Of a stretch of DNA of 64,000 nucleotides, positions 46,137 through 59,298 are shown in pieces. The DNA is from Chelydra serpentina (taxonomy: Eukaryota > Chordata > Testudines > Chelydridae): NCBI GenBank assembly GCA_037349315.1, contig JBAIAC010000008.1, forward strand, positions 34,818,001 through 34,882,000. Reading direction: 5' to 3'. The notes under the pieces were generated by a model, which made no database searches, was not told where the DNA came from, and saw nothing but the letters and a program-made list of their open reading frames with translations. Within the stretch, counting starts at the first letter, position 1. Every line of letters starts with the position of its first letter. The position numbers and the translations under genes are program-made.

Positions 46137-47125
46137 AGAATCATGAAATCATAGGGTTAGAAGGGATGGCAAGGGTCATTTAGTCTGACCAGCTGCCAAG
46201 ATGCAGGATTTGTTGTGCCTAAACCATTCAAGACAGATGGCTATACAGCCTCTTCTAGAAAACCTCCAGTGAAGAACCATCCACAACGTCCCATGGCATC
46301 CGTTCCATTGTCCTACTGTTCTTACAGTTAGGAAGTTTTTCCTGAGATTTAATGTAAATCTGCTGTGCTGTAGTTTGAACCCATTGCCTTTTCTCCTGCC
46401 CACTGTGGCAAAAGAGAACAACTTGTGCTCCATCTTTTTTATGGCAGCCTTTCAAGTACATGAAGACTGCTATCATGTCCCCCATCTATCTCCTCTTTTC
46501 CAAACTAAGCATACCCAGTTCCTTCAGCCTTTGCTCATATGGCTTGCATTCCATCCCTTTGATCATCTTTGTCACTCACCTCTGGATCCTTTCCAGTTTC
46601 TCTACATTCTTTCTATACATTGGTGACCAAAACTGGACACAGTACTCCATCTGCGGACTAACCAGCGCTGAGCAGAGTGGTACCGTAACCTCCTGTGACA
46701 TGCATGCTAATCATGTGGGGGGTTTTTTGCAACAGAATCACATGCTGACTTATGCTGAGGCTGTGATCCACCACAACTCTCAGAGCCTTCTCAGCAGTGC
46801 AGTCAGTTCTCCATCATTCTGTATTTGTGCATTTGATTTTTCTTCCCTAAGTGTACCACCTTACATTTGTCTTTGTTGAATTTCATTTTGTTGTCTATAG
46901 CCCAGTTCTCCAATTTATCAAGATCCCTCTGAATTTTAGATCTATCTTCCAAAGTATTGGCAACCTCCCTCCCCCCAGTTTTGTGTCATCGGTAAATGTG
47001 ATCAATGTGCTCGCTGTACCTACCGCCAGATAATTAATAAAGATGTTAAATGACACTGGACTTAGAACAGATCCCCATGAAACCCCATTTGAGACCCTCC
47101 TTCAATCAAACAGTTGGGTTTTCTA
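46137..47125 (-). mobile_element. CR1-type LINE fragment
   Basis: The left end AGAATCATGAAATCATAG is a degraded CR1 tail in reverse. Read on the minus strand, the body gives the end of a CR1 reverse transcriptase, for example FSFATVGRRKGNGFKLQHSR, LNLRKNFLTVRTVGQWN and, further upstream, the segment preceding it. It stops near 47125, so it is 5'-truncated. Frames are broken in several places. It is more diverged than the copies at 6741 and 60445. Confidence 0.8.
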
Positions 47126-50100
47126 GACCTACAAAATATTTATGCAAGACCCATTGCTACACTGCTATATAACCTACAGACAAGTATTTTTGTGCCAATT
47201 ATTGTTCAAGGCAAAGCTTGTTTTACTTTGTCAGGTGCCAACATTGCAATACAAGTCCAATGAGTGTAGTTAGTGCAAAAGACCCCAGATCTGGCTTCTT
47301 AGGGAGAAGCGTGGTGGGTACCTGGATATCCCTAAATTGCTGGGAAAAAATTCATCCTATTAGAAAAATGTACAGACAAACATTGAGTCACTGAGTCAAT
47401 AGCACCAGCACAAATGCTAAAACAAATAAGTGTATTTCTGCTTTCTTATGGATAACTTTACCCATAAAAAATCTTGCCACAAATGTCTCAGTTTTGATTT
47501 TTTAAATTATCATCACCTGAGTGATCATGTTTGGGCTGCATGAGTATTCATTCAGTCAGCATAGCTCAATCCCCAACTCCTGCCCCAGTGTGCACTAGGG
47601 CTTGTTGGAAAACCTGAGGTTCTCTTGGGACAGTCTTTTCTTTTGTTGTGTAAAAGTCATAGTCAAGGCTAGGGGGATTCCAGGGAGGCAGGGAAAATAG
47701 TGTTATTAACATCAAATGCCTCAGCCTCCAAAGTGCAAGTAGCCTTATATAATCTCTTATAAGCGAATAAACGAAAAAGGAAATAGAAATAGCAGGTAGG
47801 TAAGAGAAGAATCAACATTCAGATAATTTGGAGAGAAGGCTATATATAAGCTGAGCCCTACAGAATGCCACATAACCTCAGTGCAGACCTTGCAGAATCC
47901 ATAAGACGCTGAGGAAGCTGGCCTTGATGGGGTTGTGGCAAGCATGCAACTTCCTGAGGGGTAAGATGTGGCCTGGGGATGAGAGGAAAGGCGAGACCCA
48001 CAAGGAGATGGGGGATGTGGGCTCCATCCCCGTTCAACCTGGAAGCTCCAGTGGAAGTTTCTGCGTAGCCTAAAAGCTCCACGTGAGTGCTGTCACTGAC
48101 TAATTTTAAAATAGTTTATGAAGCTTAACAATTTGAAAGCAACAATCTTCATAAAGCTGGAGTTAAGTTTGTAAATATCTATCATTTAGTGGCATTTAAT
48201 GGAGAGATCTCTTCAGAGAATGTTGCCATTTTCTTAGAAAATACAGACATTAGCCTGAAAAGTAAAAGCTAAGGTTATGCTTAAAAATAGTCCCTAGCAC
48301 TGTTAGAAGGTACATGAATACAGTAATGTTCACATGAATAACTAACTCTTCCCTTGTATCTTTGTTCAAAAAATAAGTCCACCAAAACAGTCCTGTCCTC
48401 AGACAGCACACATCTCCATCACATCGACTCTGAAAATTGAGCAGTGATCTAACTTAGCTGAAAGACTGGTTGTACTCTACCACAGCATTTAAACAAATGT
48501 ACATCTGTCTTTACATTGCTTCAGCAAAATGCGCCGGTGCCATTTAAGACCATACAGAGTCAGATTAAGAGTCATTCAGACTAAGACGGGCTTTTACATC
48601 TCATCATTGAAAATTTGACTATATCTCGGAGAGAACAGTCAAGACAATTACCTATGAGTGAGATTTTCAAAAGCACTCAGTACTGGCTCAACTCTGCTTC
48701 CACTAAAGTCAATCGTAAAACTCCCATTGACTTCAATGGGAACAGAGTTAGGCCAATGCTGAACACTTTTGCTAAGTCACCCAAGGTTTCTAATGTAAAT
48801 GCTGTCCTACTGTGAGGCTTAACATGGAACCTAGGTACTCTATCAGAGACAAGAAACCTCTTCAGTAACAGAACAAAAAATATAAATTAGGGGCATAGAG
48901 TGATGGATCAGTCACACTTGTGTATCCTAAGCCTGCATATGCAATAGCCAGTTCCTTGAGCAAACTATACAAATAAAATAGATGTATTGGATTCCAGATG
49001 TCTCTCCCTATAGGCTGCATATTGTATATTTCTCATCCAAATCTCCTTCAAAATAAATCGCTCTTACATGAAAGGTGTGATGAGAGGAGAGAGACAGGGT
49101 AGAGACTGTTTGGGTGAGTTTAACTGGGCATTTCCAGAACTTCTACTGCTCGTTTTTCTAAAGTGTAACTTTGAAGTTTTAGGCTTTCTGAACTTTCTAT
49201 GAAAATTACAATGTTCTCTTAGAAGATTTGTTTTCCTTTTCAGTAATTGATGGATGCCTTATTTACAGACTTAGCTCCAATGTAATGAACTTATTATCTA
49301 CCTATTGATCTACTATGATGCAAAAAGCTTATGTTACAAGCTACTGATTGCTAGTTTTAATTAGTAAGTAATTGAAATGATGAAATGACAGTGGGAATGC
49401 CAAGTCTCTGGATTTACAATTTATTTGACAGATTTCCTGAAGCGCTGCAAGAATTTTATTTTTTAAAAGAAATTTATTTAGTTTTTGTACTACAGTAAGT
49501 GGTTACATTTTAGGCTTCTATTTATATCTCATCTTGTATATTATACATTCTATTTGTCTTGGTGTATAGCTTTGTCAACTGTTACGGCCTGTAACAAAGA
49601 GACCTGAACATTGTCTTATGAATGAGCATTTCACTGGTGCCAGTGGTAGGATTTTATTCACAGCAGAAAATGACTGCATTATCTATACTATTGAATCTAA
49701 CAGAAAAGTAACATAACTAAATAGAACATCCCAAATTCGATGGCAATTCTTACCAGTTAGAGGTGTATTGATGGTCAAATTCTCACCTAAACTGTAGGCT
49801 GCTCACAGGTACTTATTCTAGGCCAAATCCATTTACCCCATCTCAAATCATGCTGACAGTTTTATTTATGTTGTGTACTAGTTACACGCCTTTCGTGCAT
49901 AACTGGTAGCACAATCTCTGCTATTGCTGTGCAAAAGAAATGCTACGAACTATATTCTCTCTATAAGAATGTTGCTATGAACATTTTCCTCAATTTTTTC
50001 CTCTGTCTATTTCATTTTCCACAGTAGGTTTCTTGTCTCTCAGTGCATAGCATGTGTACACAGCTCAAAATTGCAAATTCTGTGTTGACATAACATTGTC

Positions 50101-50251
50101 TTACAGGTACTTCAAGCAGCACTCAGTTGCACTGTTATATTAAATACCCTCTCCACATTTCTGCTAGAAACTGTGACGTTTGGGTCACATACAGTAGTTT
50201 TAATAACTTGAAAGATATTTATAGAAAAAGGGAAGTGAATTCTAATTAATG
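47126..50251. other. No gene seen
   Basis: AT-rich sequence. At 48660-48790 there is a dispersed motif with the mirrored sequence CCCATTGACTTCAATGGG (48723-48740). No coding region or element boundary is recognisable. Confidence 0.5.
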
Positions 50252-50256
50252 ATAGA

Positions 50257-50984
50257 TGTGATGTGGTGTTTACCCCACACTGGAGACAAAGTGGTTAATA
50301 GAGGCCCCATGGGCCTGCCACACCTTGTCTCAGAAAGGAGCAGTGGAGGTGAGTCCTTCAGGCAGCCAATTAGGGCCCAGCGGGATCACATAAAAGGAGC
50401 AGCAGGGTCAGACGGCTGCTCTGGGAAGCCCATGGAGTGGGGATTGTGTTCCCAGCGGGCTGCAGGAAGAGTAGCACCTTTGGACAGAGCAGTTGCTGAT
50501 AGGGTCCAGGGGAGCAAAAGGGAACTCATGGTGGGCTGCTAATACTATCTGGCTCAAGGTCGTGAGAGGACGAAGAAGGTGCTGGGGTCTTAGGGAATGT
50601 CCCAGGGAATTGCAGCAGTATTGTCAGAGAAATTAAGGAGAGGCAGCAAGAGGCTTCTATCTACAGGGTCCCTGGGCCAGGACCTGGAGTAGTGGGCGGG
50701 CCCAGGTTCCTCCCCACACCACCGCCACCACCACTCGCCACTGGGGAAGTGGCTGGACTATTGACGGAGATACTGAACTCCCCCCGGAAAGGAGAAACAC
50801 GGATGGTGACATGGCTGAGAGGGCCAAGTCTTGGAAACGAATCTGAGGTTCATGGGCTGAGATGGGTCTGCAGGTGGAGAAGGCAGTATGAGAGGCATCA
50901 CCAGGAGAGGGTGTGCCAGCTGAAAGAGCTAATCCCTGAGATGACCAGCAGGAGGTGCCAGTCTGGTGAGTGAATCCCTTCACA
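50257..50984. mobile_element. Solo LTR with 5-bp target duplication
   Basis: The element starts TGTGATGTGG and ends CCCTTCACA, so it has the TG...CA ends of an LTR with a short inverted TGTGA/TCACA. It is flanked by ATAGA on both sides (50252-50256 and 50985-50989). An ATAAAAGG sequence at 50391-50398 could be a promoter TATA box. No internal coding region or second LTR is present, so it is most simply a solo LTR left by recombination between two LTRs. The 5-bp duplication fits Gypsy-type and several retrovirus-like groups, and I cannot tell which. Confidence 0.75.
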
Positions 50985-51109
50985 ATAGACAAGAGACCTT
51001 CAAACTGAATTACAATAAAGAAAGTACATGTATTTTTGAATACATTGAGAGATGATCTTAGACGAGTGGTCCCCAACGCGGTGCCCGCGGGTGCCATGGC
51101 GCCCGCCGG

Positions 51110-51625
51110 GGCATTTATGGGCGCCTGCGCCGGTGATCTCTGTCCCCGGCAGACCAGGGCAGTGCGGAGAGAAGCCGCAGCCCCACGCCTGCCGGGGACA
51201 GAGCACACAGGTGCCCGCAGCCCCGGAGGTCTCTGTCCCCGGCAGGCGCGGGGCTGTGGCTTCTCTCCATGCTGCCCCGGCCTGCCGGGGACAGAGAACT
51301 CCGGGGCTGCGGGTGCCGGTGATCTCTGTCCCCAGCAGGCATGGGGCTGCGGCTTCTCTCCATGCTGCCCCAGCCTGCCGGGGACAGAGTACTCCGGGGC
51401 TGCGGGTACCGGTGTTCTCTGTCCCCGGTAGGCGGGGGCAGCGCGGAGAGAAGCCACAGCCCCGCGCCTGCCGGGGACAGAGAACACAGGCGCCCACAGC
51501 CCCGGAGTTCTCTGTCCCCGGCAGGCCGGGCTGTGGCCGCCGGTGATCTCTGTCCCTGGCAGGCGCGGGGCTGTGGCTTCTCTCTCCACGCTGCCCCGGC
51601 CTGCCGGGGACAGAGAACACCAGCG
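51110..51625. repeat. Tandem array of CTCTGTCCCCGGCAGG palindromic units
   Basis: The block CTCTGTCCCCGGCAGG and its reverse complement CCTGCCGGGGACAGAG alternate many times, separated by GCGGGGCTGTGGCTTCTCTC-like or CCCGCAGCCCCGGAG-like spacers. The same unit reappears at 52655-52710. The array makes long spurious frames (up to about 330 codons) on both strands, rich in Pro, Gly, Ala and Arg. Confidence 0.85.
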
Positions 51626-51639
51626 CCCGCAGTCCTGGC

Positions 51640-52345
51640 AAGCCGCCCCTTGTCTCCCCACTCAGCAGCTTAGCAGGGAGACAAGGGGCAGCCACGGCGA
51701 GCTGCCCCTTATCTCCCCACTGAGCTGCTGAGCGGAGAGACAAGGAGCAGCCAGCCAGGGCAAGCCTTCCCTTGTCTCCCCACTCAGCAGCTTAGCAGGG
51801 AGACAAGGGGCAGCCGCGGCGAGCCGCCCCTTATCTCCCCGCTGAGCTGCTGAGCGGAGAGACAAGGAGCAGCCAGCCAGGGCAAGCTGCCCCTTGTCTC
51901 TCCGCTCAGAAGCTCAGCGGGGAGACACGGGGCAGCCGCGGCGAGCCGCCCCTTGTCTCCCCGCTCAGCAGCTCAGCGGGGAGACACGGGGCAGCCACAG
52001 TGAGCCGCCCCTTGTCTCCCCGCTGAGGTGCTGAGCGGAGAGACAAGGAGCAGCCAGCCAGGGCAAGCCGCCCCTTGTCTCCCCACTCAGCAGCTTAGCA
52101 GGGAGACAAGGGGCGGCTCACTGCGGCTGCCCCGTGTCTCCCCGCTGAGCTGCTGAGCGGGGAGACAAGGGGCGGCTCGCCGCGGCTGCCCCTTGTCTCC
52201 CCGCTGAGCTGCTGAGCGGAGAGACAAGGAGCAGCCAGCCAGGGCAAGCCACCCCTTGTCTCCCCACTCAGCAGCTCAGCAGGGAGACAAGGGGCAGCTG
52301 CGGCGAGCCACCCCTTGTCTCTCCGCTCAGCAGCTCAGCCAATGA
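51640..52345. repeat. Tandem array of hairpin units of 59 and 63 bp
   Basis: Each unit contains CCCCTTGTCTCCCCGCT, a CAGCAGCTCAG-like loop and AGCGGGGAGACAAGGGG, so one unit folds into a near-perfect hairpin with a stem of about 17 bp. Two unit types alternate for much of the array, one ending GGCAGCCGCGGCG (59 bp) and one ending GAGCAGCCAGCCAGGGCA (63 bp), which gives a higher-order period near 122 bp (for example 51701, 51823). Two irregular units near 52110-52200 are joined in inverse orientation. Confidence 0.85.
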
Positions 52346-53007
52346 GTGGGGAGTCAGCGGGCAGCTGCCCGCCGCCCCCAAATCTTGGCGCCCTAGGTGA
52401 CCGCCTAGGGTCGCCTAGTGGGCGCACCGGCCCTGCCAGCTGCTCGTGCCGCTGGGGAGCGGTGGGCCTTTTAAAGCGCCGCCGGAGCCCCGCTGCGCGG
52501 CGGCACTTTAAAGGTCCGGGGCTCTGCAGCGGCTGGAGTCCCGGGCCCTTTAAAGCATCCCAGGGTGAGTACGGGGGAGAGGGAGGGGGAAGGCACCTTT
52601 TTATAGCGCCGCTCCCCCTGTGCTCAAGACCTGGCTACACTACTGCAGAGAACTCCGGGGCTGCAGGCACCGGTGTTCTCTGTCCCCGGCAGGCGGGGGG
52701 CTGCAGCTTCCCTCTCCACTGCCCAGAACTACTCCCCCCCAAAAAAGGTAAATAAAAAAAGAGCATATTCACATGGTAAGGTGAAAGAATAATTGTTGAA
52801 TAATTTAATTAATATCTTTTACATGTAAAATTACCTTTTGTATCTTATGGATTCATATATTATGTAATATTAAATATGATGGTTTTCATATTATTTAATG
52901 TACAAATACAAAATAAGTATTGAAAAATTGTTGGCGCCCGCCACACTCTTCTGAAAACATGAATGTGCTCTTGGCCACAAAAAGGTTGGGGACCTAAGAC
53001 TTAGACT

Positions 53008-55834
53008 ATCTAATGATTGTAGATGGTTAATTAGTAAAATAGAAGGCCCTGAAATCAAAGAGCAGAGGAGACAATTTAAACAAAACAAAAAAATACAGAT
53101 GTAGGGATCTAAGAACCTATTATGTGTTATGGCTGTAATTTTGTGTATTTACTGAGACAACAAATACCTTATTTGCTCAGAGTATGATGTCTGCCCCTCA
53201 AAATGGATGCTCATGTACCCTGATTTTCAACAGGCTGAACAATGAGAGTTCTCCGTTAAATCAATGGGAAAATCTGGTAACTCAGTACCTTTGAAAATCA
53301 GGCCAATAGTGTAATACATACACTTTGAAAATACAACAGTATTTGTGATGCATGTTTTCTGACTTGTGGTAACCTAAGCAAGCAAAATTAATTTGGGAAA
53401 GAAAAGAGGATAGTCACACTGTCCATTCTGCAGCTTACAAGGCAGCCATTTCAAATTACATCAGGTTAATCACTTGGCATAGACACATGGAGCCTTACTA
53501 TTGCTTCCTATAAAAATGTATGTAAATTGCTTAAGCTGTTTTTCATTGATAGAGAAGCAGACTGAAACAAAATTGATTTTCTGAGCTTCCAGCTGTTGGT
53601 TTGCTACACTCCAACCTAACTAAAAAAAAAAAGACTCAATTTTAAACAAATGGAAAAGTACCAATATTTACAGTTCCTCTGTGTACTGGATTATTTGTGT
53701 TTAAAACATAATGGCTTCAGTATTTACAAGTAAAAATAGCTACTGGACTGTTCTACACTTTCATTTATATGCAGAATCTGACTGTGCGCCTCAGGGTTTT
53801 GTGGGTGGGGCTGGCTAGAAGGGGGCACAGCAGGGGACTATCCATGCTCCAAAGTAAGAATCCTGCAAACCTGCAAGATTTTGGCTTAGAAATCAGGTTG
53901 ATTCTTGATACAATTTGGAGCTGAATTAACTCTTCCTGAGTTTTGTTTTGACTGCTACTTTGCAAGCACAAAGCAATCCAGGAATGAAGTCAGATTTCCA
54001 AGTGGCAGAGGGTTGTTGGTATGGTGGGGACTAGCAGCAGCCTACATGCCTAGCTCATACATCTACATTACTAGGAAGAGCCAACTCCATGGACCCCAGT
54101 GTTGGGAGACCCTGTCCCCTTTAAAGTCACAGCCATTTCCTACTAAAGAAGATGATTCACCAGGAACTATTCAGTCAACTTTATAGAGTTTTCCTGCTTA
54201 TCTGCCTCTCCCATCCAACAATCCCATTTGCACGCATTTGTTTCTCCACAGAAATAGCCGATCATTGAAGGTAAAAAAAAAAATCACTGGGGAAAAAATA
54301 GGGAATGGGCTAAATTCTGTCCCTGGGATACACGAGACAACTCACTAAGAGCAATGCAAAATATTATGTGCATCCAAAGGCAGAATTTGCAGCACAAATT
54401 TTATTTTGGGTCTTTTACTCTACTATTTTGTACACTAATAAGTGAAATTCACTTCATCTACAAAGCCAGAGTAATTGTGAGTGAAGTGCAGAGTGAAAAT
54501 CCAGCACTACGATCCAGCACCAGAGTTTCAGATTGCAGCATAACCTTCCCCATTCTGCTGCCGCTCTAGACAAAATGCTGGAATAGCAGCTGCAACCCAT
54601 CTGCACCACTTGCATATGGTGTTACAACTACAAGATGCAGGTACACGTTTCCTGTGGCCCTCTCCTTTGAACCATGGTACACTGGGAGTGTAGAAATGGC
54701 ATTGTCTGGTAGCTCCTTACCAGGCTTTTTGCAGGGTGGGGGGAAGTGTGAAACTGGTTGGGCAAGGAGACTGGAACTGAGTCACAGTGGGGTGGGCTGG
54801 GAGTGGCTGAGTAAGGAGACTAGGAGTTGGGGGTCGGGGAGGCTGGGACTGGTAGGAGGTTAGCAAAGAGGGAAACACAGATTGGATGAGGAGCTGAAAT
54901 CAAGTCCTTTGGACCTTATCAGAAAAAATGTGTCTTCCATGCTCATTTCCAATCTGGGCTTGATAAATGAGTGTATATCATTTGATCTCAGTGAATAATT
55001 ACTCCTGTTCTCAACTAGCTGACTTGTTGAGCAGTAATTGAGTGAATTTCTTTTCATGCATTTAAATAGATCTTGATGCTGATGCAATTTATGTTTATTC
55101 TCAATGTTTAATCATCCAGCACTCTCATACATAACACAGTGATGCATTCAAGAATGCCACTGCAATGTAAACGAATGTGATCTATCATAGAGAACTTTCA
55201 ATCCCCTGCAGCTGTGATTTCATTTCATTTTGATAAATGGCATCCCCATAATCTAATATTGGCACTGTAGTTATAGTTGTGACACTAGCTGTTCTCTGGC
55301 AGGAGGGGTAAGATGTGCCATGGTAGAACACCGTCAACCAGGTTTTATACATACTGGTATTTAGATTGTGTTTTGAGGCATTGATGTGTTTAGCATTTTG
55401 ATGGACAAATCATTGTACTTCAAACATGATATATGACCTACATTTTTAAGCTTAAATCTAAAGAAATAAATGATCATCCCTACTCTTGGTAACAATCTCT
55501 ACTCCATTTCCACACACAACACTCTGCAACCGAGTAAGAGAAAATGTAGACCCCAAAACGTAGACCCCAATCCAGCAAAACACATGGATGAGCACTGCAG
55601 TGGCACTCCTTAATTACTCATCTGTTTAAATGTATTTCTGAATCTGGGTCTTAGTATGCTGAAACTGTCTGGTTTTCATGGCCTCCCTGGTGCACAAAAT
55701 GATATGGCCCTAAAATATTTGTCACTTCAGTTAGCATGTTATTATTGTTAGTGAAACACCAAAGCTTACTGGCAACATCGATTAAAAAAACCCAAACAGC
55801 TAGAACCCAGTAATGGCTATTGAGCAAGTTGACC
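53008..55834. other. No gene seen
   Basis: AT-rich sequence with only short frames and no recognisable domains. A run of ten or more As occurs near 53621-53632. Confidence 0.5.
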
Positions 55835-56345
55835 GAATACAGTATTTAGGTGTCTACTCTCCCATTGATGTGGGAAGGATTTAGGTATTACTCCGATTGA
55901 TGGGGGAAACACACCGCACAGGCTGTACAAGCCTACCCGGAACCCTGAGTATATATTGACATTGTTATCCACACTAGGGTCCATGCCACTGTGTATTCAC
56001 TGCTATTTTTTAGTTGCATTTAATCTGCTAGATTAAATGCAGATCAGGTCCTGCAGGCGGGACAGGTAATTTTCCACCTATCTTCCTCCAGTTTGGATTG
56101 CTCTGGGATTTCGGCAGAAGATAGGCATCCAGATACCTAGAGTGAGACAGCACTTGACATGGCCAGTTGCAGAAACTTGGGTATCTAGGGAACTTTTACA
56201 GCAAAAATGTAGTTGCCAAATGAGTTTAGGCGACGTCAGAGTTAGGATGGCAGCTGTGTGCAGGTTTTATGGATCACAGTGGTGTCTAAAATCGGGACTT
56301 ACATGTCCAAGTACAGTTGTAGATCTGGGACAAAGCTTCCCTCGT
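55835..56345. repeat. Degraded copy of the 59.3-kb repeat family
   Basis: Stretches such as TATTTAGGTGTCTACTCTCCC and GTGGTGTCTAAAATCGGGACTT, ending TGTAGATCTGGGACAAAGC, parallel the element at 59299-61761. The ends are not sharp. Confidence 0.4.
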
Positions 56346-59298
56346 GGATTTTAGATTTAGGTTGCGTCCAAAACCCAGAAGAATCAGCTACAATTCAGGG
56401 GTGTTTTGATTTGGAGTCTGGATTTGGGATCATCTCTCATATAAAGCTTTAATTCTCTAAAATCCATTATACTGAAGGCAAATTAGTAAAATTCATACAT
56501 TTAAGCAAGTACAAATGCTTGAGACTGACATTGGCTCCAAGCAGTCAAAGGATTCCCCAAGGCTTCTGAACTCAAACATGCAGAACTCCTACTTTTGCAG
56601 TGCCAGAACTAAGCTTCATTCATTAGTTGCGCTAAACAGCATTTCAGTTTATTAAGTAAATCATTTTCTCCAGAGGTGGAGAAACTTCATTCACTTGCTT
56701 TTGAACCCCTGTTCAAACTCATACCTGCAGAGATAAAACAGCTGGTACTGTCCCCATTCTAAATGCAGGGCAAGAGTTTCTGTTGGCTTAAATCAGCATT
56801 GATCATTGAAGTCAAAGGAGCTACACCAATTTACACCAGCTCACGATTTGGTCTAATATACAAATACAAATATTTTCACACTTGAGTCTATTACTATTGA
56901 AGGTTTATTACTGTTTGAGTAAAGAAAAAATCCAACCAAAAAAACTAAATTGATTTGGGATTAGCTGAGTACATAGAAATCTAAAACAAACAGATGAGGC
57001 GTGATAAGCCCAAAGAACAGAAAAAGTCAAGATTTACTTTGGCTTCATGCATAGCAGATAGGTTTAGATGGTTTTGCTACAATTTAAAAAAAAAAACACA
57101 ATGTAAAATTAGATTTTACAAAACATAGTTTGAAATCCTGGCCTTTACAAGTGATTCCATTGACACTACCCAAATTATTACATCAAGTAAGATTTCCCCC
57201 AAAATTTAGAAAGCTCTGATGAATTTCATACTGTCCTCCTCCTCATTTAAAGCTCTCTCACTAAAGATGGTTTTACTTTTATAGTCTAAAAACATGACTT
57301 TTAAAATATTAGTGATTTTTGCAAACTAACACGGAAATTTCCTTGAATCCTTCTGAGAATTTCTAAGTGTAACTAAAGGTAAAAGTCTGGTGTTTTGTCA
57401 TTTAACACTAATACTGCCATTTCTTTAGTATGTGTCATCCAAGGATCTGAAACCACTTTACAGAAATTACTCAGTAAGCCTCAAAATATTGCGTGCAAGA
57501 TTGCAAGTATAATATTCTTACACCCATTTTACAGAGGGTAGGTATCTTTTTTTGTTTACAGTGAAAATACTAGCCTCAGGCAGAAAACACACTTTTATGA
57601 AAAGATACTTGTGTAACTCCCACAAGTGATTTTGATATTTTTCAGAAAATATTCACCACTTAGTGACAAAGAATGGCAGCTTCTTATCTACAAACACTAC
57701 CAGTAATTTTTGTTGCGAAGAGAAAAATGTTTGAGACAAAACGAGGGGAAAATATGATTTCACCAAAGTACACTCTGGTAGTCCAATATTATTAGGCAAT
57801 TTCTTTTTCAGGTCTTGGTTGTATTATAATTTTGAAACACACTTTCCTGTAAATTAGACAGTATACCATCAGAAGATACCACTGTCACTTCATAAACAAT
57901 TGTACTATGAATCATGGTGTATAGAGTAGGATCAGACAAGCAGTTCTCTTACAGTCTGCAATACATGTGATATTTGCTTTCATAAGGTGCATTAATAATT
58001 TCTCATGCTGCTTCCCAAAGAGATCTTAGAATTTGACTGCTTCCAGAAGCACATTCTATAGCTTCCTATACTCAATAGGCCAGATCCTCAGCAGATGGAT
58101 ATGGCTGCAGCTCCATATATTTATACCACAAGAGGCTCTGGCCCTTTGTCTCTCAAGTGACTCTATTAGTCATTGCTTTTTGTGATATTGTACACTGATT
58201 TAATATTTTGATTTTTTAAATATAGCAATTACAATGGTTTTAAAATTGTGAACGAATTTCATACTCATTACTGATGTTCTGTTAAGAATGGCTTGTACCA
58301 GATTTAGGGTTGGCTGATAAAGTGCAAACTTTCCCATGGAGGTCTGTCCATGCATTTGATTAGTGAATTGCACGACTCCTGCTATTTCAGTCTGTCAAAG
58401 AAAGCAAGCCTTCTGGATTTGACTCATCATTTTGGGCTTTGCATCAATGGAGGGAGACCTGAGAGCATCAAAACAATCTAGGATTTGATCTCTGCTCTTT
58501 AGAAGTGCAACACCATAAAATTGCCTATAACGATACCTACACACTTGGTCTTTCAATTGGAAGTATATGTAATATATTAAATACTAGCCTGATTTACTTT
58601 TCCTTTTCAGATTTAAGCTCTCTATAATGAATGGTTCCCCAAGCAATGAAAGAAAATGTACTGCTTCTGCAGCACTCACAGAAGGAATTAACTCCATTTG
58701 TCCTCTCATCCCAAATTAACTAATGTGCTGAAATACTACATTGCTATTAAAGAAATTTATTATACTGTACTTTTGGCAACAGCACTTTCTACTTAATGAC
58801 TGCACACGTATTGCCTTGATGAAGATCACTGGATTTGAACCCAAAAGAGTTGGCATGGAATTCATTTACGCACTGCATTCAATAGGAGGCAGAAGTAATT
58901 ATGAACTAACAACAGTGTTTGTTGGTGAAAAATGTCCACCACTATTAAGCCCGAGGCAGGAAATGGTTCTATTTGTCATTCAGGATAATAGTGGGAGTTC
59001 TAGGCTGCAACTGTGGACTAAGCTGTGATGTGACATGTTTAGCGATTACTTCTCTCAAAAGCCAAGCACATCCTAAGTGAGCATGAGTGAAACATTTGGG
59101 ATAAATTTAAATAAAATCTCAGCATGAATCTTTGTACAAACTTGAACCAGATCATTTCTGAGGGTTAAAAAAAAAGTTTGGATTATCTTTGTTTTTCTTT
59201 CCCCTTCTTCTCCTCCTTCTCCACTAACCCCAACCACAAGCACACCTCCCTCTGCATTTCCTCATTCTGACTCTAGCCAAAAATAGCACAAGAACCAT
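56346..59298. other. No gene; MIR-like and foldback fragments
   Basis: The 57410-57545 part, with GGATCTGAAACCACTTTACAG and ACCCATTTTACAGAGGG, looks like a MIR-type SINE. Sequences near 56790-56860 and 58075-58145 (AGGCCAGATCCTCAGCAGATG) are halves of a foldback family that mirrors itself around TTGAAGTCAA. The 95-codon frame at 58741-59028 has no recognisable domain. Confidence 0.4.

Larger units (their letters stand above)
51065..52999. mobile_element. hAT-like element filled with palindromic repeat arrays
   Basis: The left end AGTGGTCCCCAACGCGGTGC pairs with the right end GGTTGGGGACCT (read outward to about 52994). It is flanked by CTTAGACG (51057-51064) and CTTAGACT (53000-53007), an 8-bp hAT-type duplication with one mismatch. 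GGCGCCCGCC occurs in both subterminal regions. There is no transposase. The 1.9-kb interior is mostly two GC-rich tandem arrays, with another GC-rich segment at about 52360-52640 that may be a further nested element. Confidence 0.78.

Noticed and set aside
50657..51743. Long Pro/Gly/Arg-rich frames of 247 and 334 codons
   Set aside because: They are translations of GC-rich palindromic arrays. Overlapping frames on both strands are equally open, as expected from composition.
58741..59028. 95-codon plus-strand frame as a host exon
   Set aside because: No recognisable domain and no splice sites around it. The length is expected by chance in 64 kb.
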